Assembly (NCBI GenBank): GCA_030427505.1
Contig: JAUICH010000009.1
Span: 145,126-209,125 of the forward strand
Length of the DNA: 64,000 bases
Source: Verrucomicrobiia bacterium
GTDB lineage: Bacteria; Verrucomicrobiota; Verrucomicrobiia; Verrucomicrobiales; DEV007
Direction of reading: 5' to 3'
A model generated the notes under the pieces. The model was not told the DNA's origin. It ran no database searches and saw only the letters and a list, made by a program, of their open reading frames with translations. Of this stretch, positions 58,779-64,000 are shown piece after piece. How positions within the stretch are numbered: the stretch's first letter is position 1; each line of letters starts with the position of its first letter. Position numbers and translations under genes: made by a program.

Positions 58779-59993
58779 CTAAGCCAGACCCACCCGCTTC
58801 AGTTCCGCGAGACACCAGGCGTATTCTTTTTCCAGTTGGTCCACGACATCGCCGGACCGCATGGACTCGGGAAGAACTTCCCAGGTATAGGTCTCCATTT
58901 CGAAGTGTTGGCAGATCTTGGGGTGCTCCTTCAGGTAGTCCAGGGTCCCGCTCAGGTGATCCCGCGTATCGCCAAAACCCGCCGCTGGTCCCGCATAGAG
59001 CGGCACATGAAAGTGCACCCGCCACTCCTCGCCCACGTTCTCCGTATTCTTCGCGGCGAACGAAAGCGCGTCCGGCAAGTCGCGGAACCGTTTCAGAACA
59101 TGCACGCCACCCAGGCCGGGATCGCCGTTGGACTTCATCACCACCTGGTGCAGATAGACGTCTTCTTGAAAGGCACTCAGCTTCTCCAGCATCTCCGGCT
59201 CCGGCGTGAGGCGGAGCGCGGAACTCAGGTGAATCTTGCTGATCCGGATGCCCGCTTCACCCAGGCCTCCTAGAGCTTCCTCCGCTTCTTCGTACTCCAC
59301 GGCCAGGTGGCAGGTGTCATAGTTAACCCCCATCGTAAGACGAAGCAGTTCCAGTTCGTCCTCCGACGTGGCGTCTTCCCAAAGTTGTTCGAAAAACCGC
59401 ACCGTTTCCCGGCTGGTTTCAAACAGGCCCAGCGGTTCGGGCTCCAGCCCCAGGTGCAGGTCTCGCCCTGTTTCTTCGATCTTCTTCTCCAGATAGCGAT
59501 TCAGGCAGAGTAGATTCTTGCGAATCTGGCTCAGTTGATCGTCGCCTTCGGTTCCGGGCCGGATGAACTCTTTAAAAGAACCCGGCAGCGTGCTGACGCT
59601 GGCGGCCTGTCCTTCCGGCGCCAGTTCGCACAGCAGGTCGAACAAGGTTTGCGTGTAGTCCAGCCGCTCCTGAGCGGTCCAATCCGGCACATACACCTGC
59701 TCCTTCACGCGGCTGCCATGAAACTTCCCGTAGGGAAAGCCGTTGACGGTGTAGAGATAACAACCCTTCTCGTCCAGCCATCGGCGGAAGCGATTCCGCT
59801 CTCCCGCGTCCGCGGCCAAGTCCGCCGCCGCGCCGGCGGAAAGACGCAGGCCTATGCCATAGGGCTGGTCCGGCGCCACGCGTTCCTTCACCCGCAAAGT
59901 GTGCTGGTCCAGAGCGTGGAAGGTCTCTTCCCAGGTCTCCCCGCGATGAATGTTCGTGCAATACCCGAGGTGAATCCCGTTGCCAAGCTGCAT
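58779..59993 (-). CDS. eboE: EboE-type TIM-barrel metabolite-traffic protein
   Basis: 404 aa from the ATG complementary to 59991-59993 (16 more residues are open upstream but non-conserved). Sugar-phosphate isomerase/epimerase (xylose isomerase-like) fold: LGYCTNIHRGETWEETF, YTVNGFPYGKFHG, LGLEPEPLGLFETSRETVRFF, LGVNYDTCHLAVEYE and MTFP-type metal residues such as HFHVPLYAG. The N terminus GNGIHLGYCTNIHRG is characteristic of EboE. It would act with EboC and EboD encoded about 3 kb away on the same strand; the BlaI/M56 pair lies in between. eboA, eboB and eboF are not in this window. Confidence 0.85.
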   Translation of the reverse strand: MQLGNGIHLGYCTNIHRGETWEETFHALDQHTLRVKERVAPDQPYGIGLRLSAGAAADLAADAGERNRFRRWLDEKGCYLYTVNGFPYGKFHGSRVKEQVYVPDWTAQERLDYTQTLFDLLCELAPEGQAASVSTLPGSFKEFIRPGTEGDDQLSQIRKNLLCLNRYLEKKIEETGRDLHLGLEPEPLGLFETSRETVRFFEQLWEDATSEDELELLRLTMGVNYDTCHLAVEYEEAEEALGGLGEAGIRISKIHLSSALRLTPEPEMLEKLSAFQEDVYLHQVVMKSNGDPGLGGVHVLKRFRDLPDALSFAAKNTENVGEEWRVHFHVPLYAGPAAGFGDTRDHLSGTLDYLKEHPKICQHFEMETYTWEVLPESMRSGDVVDQLEKEYAWCLAELKRVGLA

Positions 59994-60108
59994 GGTGGTA
60001 GGTTTGGAAAGTGGAGGGGGAAAATATTGAGGAAGACGCAATACGGCCGCGCGGCATTACAGCATTCAATACAAACGCGAAACGCGAGCCAAAGCGGGAA
60101 GCTTCGGA

Positions 60109-61254
60109 CTATCGGCTGACGATTTCAACCTGGCTTTTCCCAGCCGCCGCCGCGTGGCCGTCCTCATGGAAAATCTCCTGGAAGATTCCCCCACCCACCA
60201 GGACGTCGTCCTGGTAAAAGGCGCAAATCTGGCCGGGGGTCAGCGCCCGTTGCGGTGTCAGGAATTCCACGATCATCGCGCGGCGTTCCGGGCTTCGCTC
60301 CACCACGCGAATGGGCGCCGCCCGGCTCCGGTAGCGCGGCTGGGCACTGAGTCTTTCTTCCATTTCAAACAGGACGCGGTTCGTTTCGGAAATCAGCCCC
60401 ACCTGGCAGCGCGTGGCATACAGTTTCGGCGTCTCCGGCTCGTCAAAGGCGACCACCAGTTCATTCGTCTCCGGCCGTTTTTCGATCACCACATAGGCTT
60501 TGCCAAATGTGTTGGACGCCACGCCCAGGCCTTTCCGCTGGCCCAAGGTGTAGAGATGCAGGCCCCGATGTTCGCCCACTTCCCGTCCGTCCAGCGTGAC
60601 GATGGGACCCGGCAGCTCGGGAATGTAGTAGCTCAGAAAATCGGACATCTTGATGTCCCCGATAAAGCAAATACCCTGACTGTCTTTCTTAGTTGCTGTC
60701 GGAAGCTCAAATTCCTTGGCGAGGCGCCGCACCTCGGGCTTCGGCAAATCGCCAATCGGAAAATGCGCGGGGCCAATCTGCTCCTGCTCTAACAGAGCCA
60801 GAAAATAAGTCTGGTCCTTGTTCGCGTCCACACCCTTCAGCACGTCCGTGCTGCCATCCTCATTCCGGCGAATGCGCGCGTAGTGCCCCGTGGCGATGCC
60901 GTCGAAGCCCTGCGCCCGCGCGTAGTCCAGGAAGACGCCGAATTTCATTTCCCGGTTGCACATCACATCCGGGTTTGGCGTCACGCCTTCGCGATAGCCT
61001 TTCAGCATGTAGTCCACCACGCGCTGGCGGTACTCTTCCATCAGGCTCAGAATGCGCAGTTCGACCCCCAGGTGCTCCGCCACTTCCCTGGCATCGATGA
61101 TGTCCTGCTGCCAGGGACAGTCCCCGGGCAGGCCCTCCTCATTGATCCAGTTCTTCATGTAGGCGCCCACCACCTCATGCCCCTGCCGCTGGAGCAGGGC
61201 TGTTGCCACACTGCTGTCCACGCCGCCGGACATCGCTGCCAGTATTCTCGCCAT
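60109..61254 (-). CDS. mnmA: tRNA-specific 2-thiouridylase MnmA
   Basis: 381 aa from the ATG complementary to 61252-61254; the frame runs further upstream without conserved residues. MnmA adds sulfur to U34 of tRNAs for Lys, Glu and Gln. It shows the PP-loop ATP site MSGGVDSSVAT, the catalytic cysteine region NPDVMCNREMKFG and the second cysteine in KKDSQGICFIG, which form the persulfide relay. GHYARI and YTLGQRKGLGV fit the family. Transcribed alone; it converges on the FGE operon side only at a distance. Confidence 0.95.
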   Translation of the reverse strand: MARILAAMSGGVDSSVATALLQRQGHEVVGAYMKNWINEEGLPGDCPWQQDIIDAREVAEHLGVELRILSLMEEYRQRVVDYMLKGYREGVTPNPDVMCNREMKFGVFLDYARAQGFDGIATGHYARIRRNEDGSTDVLKGVDANKDQTYFLALLEQEQIGPAHFPIGDLPKPEVRRLAKEFELPTATKKDSQGICFIGDIKMSDFLSYYIPELPGPIVTLDGREVGEHRGLHLYTLGQRKGLGVASNTFGKAYVVIEKRPETNELVVAFDEPETPKLYATRCQVGLISETNRVLFEMEERLSAQPRYRSRAAPIRVVERSPERRAMIVEFLTPQRALTPGQICAFYQDDVLVGGGIFQEIFHEDGHAAAAGKSQVEIVSR

Positions 61255-61390
61255 CCGAATCTTCTCCCCCATCCGGCCCGTTCGCGCCGGTGAAGCGTTC
61301 CTAGAAAATACGAAGCCTTGGCGGTGTCGCAAACGGACTTTGCAACTCTGCCTTCTCCGGCGATAGTCGGACTCCCCAGTTCCCTGCTTC

Positions 61391-62065
61391 ATGACCGACT
61401 CAGTTTCAGACGACCGGCCCCGTTCTTCGCCCCTGTCGGGATGCATCATTCTCATCGTCACGATCGTGGTTTTCGGGGGGCTCATCGTCCTCTACACCAC
61501 GGTGGGACTGTGGATGAACCGCCAGATTGAGGCGTTCACCTCGGAAAACCCGATCGAACTTCCCATCCCGTCCACCACCCCGGCCCAGACGGACGCGGTC
61601 ATGGCGAAGCTGAAGGAGCTTCAGACCGCCGCCGAGGCGAACGAGATTGCCCGCGTGCTCTTCACGGTGGAAGACTTGAACGCCCTTTTCGCCACCCTGC
61701 CCCTGCTCGAAGACTACAAAGGGAAAGCCTCCATCCAGTCCATCACCACGGACGGCATTTTCGTGGAAATGACCCAGCAGATGCGCGCCCTCATGCCCGG
61801 GCAACGGCGGTATCTGAACGCGACCTTCCTGTTCAAACCGGAAGCGTCGCGCAAGACGGTCATTTTCGCGGTACGGGACATCGCCGTGCCCGGGAAGGAA
61901 GTGCCGGCGGAGTTTGTGAATTCTTACTCCAGCCAGGATCTCTTTCGCCTGGACGTCCGGCACGAAGTCATGGGACCGGTTTTGAAGAAGATCGACCGCG
62001 CTTATACTGAGGAAGGCGTCCTGGTCATCGAGACCCGGGCCGACCTTCCGCCGACCGGCAAATGA
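61391..62065 (+). CDS. Single-pass membrane protein of unknown function
   Basis: 224 aa. A cytosolic N terminus of ~15 residues, one membrane helix (GCIILIVTIVVFGGLIVLYTTV) and a ~185-residue exported domain containing VLFTVEDLNALFATLPLLED, RYLNATFLF and VIFAVRDIAVPGKEVPAEFVN. I do not recognise a family. Its stop overlaps the FGE start by four bases (ATGA), so the two proteins are made together and may act together, for example near the membrane where sulfatases are matured. Confidence 0.7.
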   Translation: MTDSVSDDRPRSSPLSGCIILIVTIVVFGGLIVLYTTVGLWMNRQIEAFTSENPIELPIPSTTPAQTDAVMAKLKELQTAAEANEIARVLFTVEDLNALFATLPLLEDYKGKASIQSITTDGIFVEMTQQMRALMPGQRRYLNATFLFKPEASRKTVIFAVRDIAVPGKEVPAEFVNSYSSQDLFRLDVRHEVMGPVLKKIDRAYTEEGVLVIETRADLPPTGK

Positions 62066-63048
62066 AAGAATCGACCCCCGGGAGAAAAGCCTGCTGCACC
62101 CCCTCCGCCGGACGGAGCGCGGAGGAGGCGGGCGCCAGTTCCCCGGCCCCGATGACCGAACGTTCGCCGAATGCCGGTTCCACCGCCGGCATGGTCCGGC
62201 TGGACGGTGGCGCCTTCCTCATGGGCGACGACGGCCCGGAAATCTGGCCTTCCGATGGCGAAGGACCCATTCGCGAAGTCACCCTCGATCCCTTCTACCT
62301 CGACGCCACCACCGTCACCAACGAACAGTTCGCCGCCTTCACGGAAGCCACGGGTTACCAGACGGAAGCGGAGCGCTTTGGCTGGTCCTTCGTTTTCCTC
62401 AACCAGATTCCCAAGTCCCACCTGAAACGGGCCGCCTTCGAAAACGTCCTGGGGCTCGACTGGTGGATCAAGGTGGAAAAGGCGGACTGGCGGAAGCCCG
62501 GCGGTCCCGGCACGCAGATCCGGAAGCGGATGAACCACCCGGTGGTCCACATTTCCTGGAATGACGCTGCTGCCTACGCCGCCTGGGCCGGAAAGCGCCT
62601 CCCGACCGAGGCGGAATGGGAGTACGCCGCCCGCGGCGGCCTGGAACATTCCCTCTACCCCTGGGGCGACGAACTCACCCCCGTCGGCAAACACCGCTGC
62701 AACATCTGGCAGGGCCGCTTCCCGGATCACGACTCCGGCGAAGACGGCTACACCGGCACCGCCCCCGCCAAGAGCTTCAAGGCCAATGGCTACGGTCTCT
62801 ACAACGTGTCCGGCAACGTCTGGGAATGGGTCCAGGACTGGTTCAGCCCCACCTGGCACCTCACGGCGGACCGGGCAAATCCCCAGGGTCCCGCCTCCGG
62901 CGGCAACCGCGTCATTCGCGGCGGCTCTTTCCTCTGCCACCATTCCTACTGCAACCGCTACCGCGTCTCCGCCCGCACCAGCGTCACCCCGGACTCCGCC
63001 ACCTGTCACCTGGGCTTTCGATGCGCGATGGATGCCGCCAAGGCGTAG
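62062..63048 (+). CDS. Formylglycine-generating enzyme (sulfatase-maturing)
   Basis: 328 aa, no signal peptide. FGE-sulfatase (SUMF1) fold: MVRLDGGAFLMGDDGPEIWPSDGEGP, VTLDPFYLDATTVTNEQFAAF, HPVVHISWNDAAAYAAWAGKRLPTEAEWEYAARGG, NVSGNVWEWVQDW and GGSFLCHHSYCNRYR. The two cysteines C292 and C297 match the catalytic pair (Cys336/Cys341) of the human enzyme, and the R-T/S-x-x-x-PDS-A loop follows. This indicates a true copper-dependent sulfatase-maturing enzyme rather than one of the many inactive SUMF-domain paralogues. The two sulfatases at 11.5-14.8 kb carry its target motif. Confidence 0.93.
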   Translation: MKESTPGRKACCTPSAGRSAEEAGASSPAPMTERSPNAGSTAGMVRLDGGAFLMGDDGPEIWPSDGEGPIREVTLDPFYLDATTVTNEQFAAFTEATGYQTEAERFGWSFVFLNQIPKSHLKRAAFENVLGLDWWIKVEKADWRKPGGPGTQIRKRMNHPVVHISWNDAAAYAAWAGKRLPTEAEWEYAARGGLEHSLYPWGDELTPVGKHRCNIWQGRFPDHDSGEDGYTGTAPAKSFKANGYGLYNVSGNVWEWVQDWFSPTWHLTADRANPQGPASGGNRVIRGGSFLCHHSYCNRYRVSARTSVTPDSATCHLGFRCAMDAAKA

Positions 63049-63130
63049 ACTTGGTTTCAGGTTCAAAGAGGCCCTACGTCTCTGATACAAAGTCAAAGAG
63101 AGCGGTTGTTTTTCCAGCTTTCCTTCGTGT

Positions 63131-63466
63131 ATGCGTTCCCCTCGCCACCTCCTCTTCATCTGTTCCCAAAACAAACTTCGCAGCCCCACGGCGGAAGCTG
63201 TCTTCGCGGACTATCCCGGCGTGGAGACGGATTCCGCCGGACTGAATCACGACGCCGTGGTACCGCTCTCTCCGGAACAACTCGCCTGGGCGGACTTGAT
63301 CCTGGTCATGGAGCCCGCACACCGCACCCGGCTGAACCGGCGTTTTCGAAAGCATCTTGCGGGCAAACGCGTGGTGGTGCTCAACATTCCAGACAACTAC
63401 GGTTACATGGACCCAGCGCTGGTAGAACGGCTCAAGACCGCCTGTGCCGCCTACCTTCCATCTTAG
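63131..63466 (+). CDS. Low-molecular-weight protein-tyrosine-phosphatase-fold protein
   Basis: 111 aa, shorter than the usual ~150. It begins HLLFICSQNKLRSPTAE: the CX5R catalytic loop (C-SQNKL-R) of LMW phosphatases is present, but the loop has Lys and Asn at positions where the family has Gly/Asn and Ile/Cys, so it belongs to a divergent branch. LILVMEPAHRTRL follows the family's pattern, and the D-P-x dipeptide of the general-acid loop appears only as IPDNYGYMD. It probably acts on a phosphorylated protein or small molecule in the cytoplasm, but this is uncertain. Confidence 0.72.
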   Translation: MRSPRHLLFICSQNKLRSPTAEAVFADYPGVETDSAGLNHDAVVPLSPEQLAWADLILVMEPAHRTRLNRRFRKHLAGKRVVVLNIPDNYGYMDPALVERLKTACAAYLPS

Positions 63467-63490
63467 ATACAACGTGCATCCCGATCTCCA

Positions 63491-63810
63491 ATGACCGGAC
63501 TTCGCTACCATGACTACCATCTGGAAGGCTACACCGTGTCCGGTTACGGCCGCACCCTAACGCTTAACCTGACTTGGAACTATCCGAACCAATACCGGGA
63601 ACCTTCCCACATTTAGTTTTCGGAGGTTGCTCTCTACCACTTCGTTCATACCGGAGGCGCCATTCTGATTGACTTCATTCCCGTCCCTATCGAGCAGATT
63701 CTCCAGGAATACGCGACCCAGTTACCGGAATGGAATCGGCTTCATTCCCTGGAAAATTGGCCTGGCGGCCTGGGCATCCGTATAGCCAGCCGCTCCGGTC
63801 CCGCCAAGGC
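63491..63810 (+). pseudogene. Small protein gene broken by an in-frame TAG
   Basis: From the ATG at 63491 one frame gives MTGLRYHDYHLEGYTVSGYG...NQYREPSHI, then TAG at about 63614, then FSEVALYHFVHTGGAILIDF and on to about GGLGIRIA. The residues on both sides of the stop look like one continuous protein with two beta-rich halves. No suppressor or frameshift context is visible. The sequence after about 63810 becomes Arg/Pro-rich and is probably not part of it. A new ATG at 63986 may start the next gene, cut by the window edge. Confidence 0.5.
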
Positions 63811-64000
63811 AACCGCGCGGACCGCTGAGGGATCAAGCCCCTCCTCCAGCGTGGAGAACAGTTCTCGCAATGAGAGGCAGAGGCCCCCTCGCGGGCCGCG
63901 CCCTGGTAAGGGCGCTCGCGCAAAGCGAAGATTAAATGAGAAGGCAGTGAGGCCGCGCGAGCGGTCTGAGATAGAATCGCTGTCTATGAACTCATCAATA

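Overview
The window looks like a moderately GC-rich chromosome segment from a member of the Verrucomicrobiota/PVC group. The taxonomy is inferred from gene families: a PVC-type membrane-bound dehydrogenase with cytochrome c, an SHD1-domain protein, Tat- and Sec-exported sulfatases, a neutral ceramidase, bactofilins, very large prepilin-like proteins, and adjacent gyrB-gyrA. No rRNA, tRNA, CRISPR array or transposase gene was found.

Layout. 1-3.5 kb: a SecD-head protein, a double-thioredoxin protein, a small lipoprotein and a haem-binding DUF3365-like protein. 3.7-10.6 kb is the most unusual region. Two collinear paralogues of 836 and 975 residues flank a gene that reads as a CesT/SycE-type type III secretion chaperone. 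The longer paralogue carries an extra C-terminal domain that matches the eukaryotic RGS (regulator of G-protein signalling) fold by eye. No secretion apparatus is present here, so this appears to be an orphan effector-chaperone island. 10.8-11.5 kb is a nest of inverted-repeat elements. 11.5-14.8 kb holds two formylglycine-dependent sulfatases; a formylglycine-generating enzyme with both catalytic cysteines lies far downstream at 62-63 kb. 15.3-20.4 kb: a J-like membrane protein, an SHD1 protein, a ribose-type ABC permease plus binding lipoprotein without an ATPase, and a metallo-beta-lactamase-fold hydrolase. 20.6-27.3 kb: PVC dehydrogenase and ceramidase (divergent), a PH-domain protein, and an ABC-2 exporter. 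27.3-35 kb: a four-helix-bundle gene inside an inverted repeat, a GcvH-like protein, a G3E GTPase, a giant prepilin-like protein, a radical SAM protein with an HdrA-like partner, and a methyltransferase. 35.4-48 kb: an OstA-like protein, an Hsp15-like S4 protein, a P-loop protein, a pseudopilin, an aminotransferase, a TPR protein, DUF5069, NadA, two bactofilins and a flavin disulfide reductase. 48-53.4 kb: gyrB and gyrA. 53.4-60 kb: a split Ebo metabolite-traffic set (EboD, EboC, EboE) with a LOG-family gene and a BlaI/M56 regulatory pair set between its parts. 60-64 kb: mnmA, a membrane protein with FGE, a small phosphatase-fold protein and an interrupted gene at the edge.

The segment is also rich in short inverted-repeat elements. 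Four of them lie flush with, or within 8 bases of, a stop codon. All similarities were judged by reading the sequence; no database search was run.
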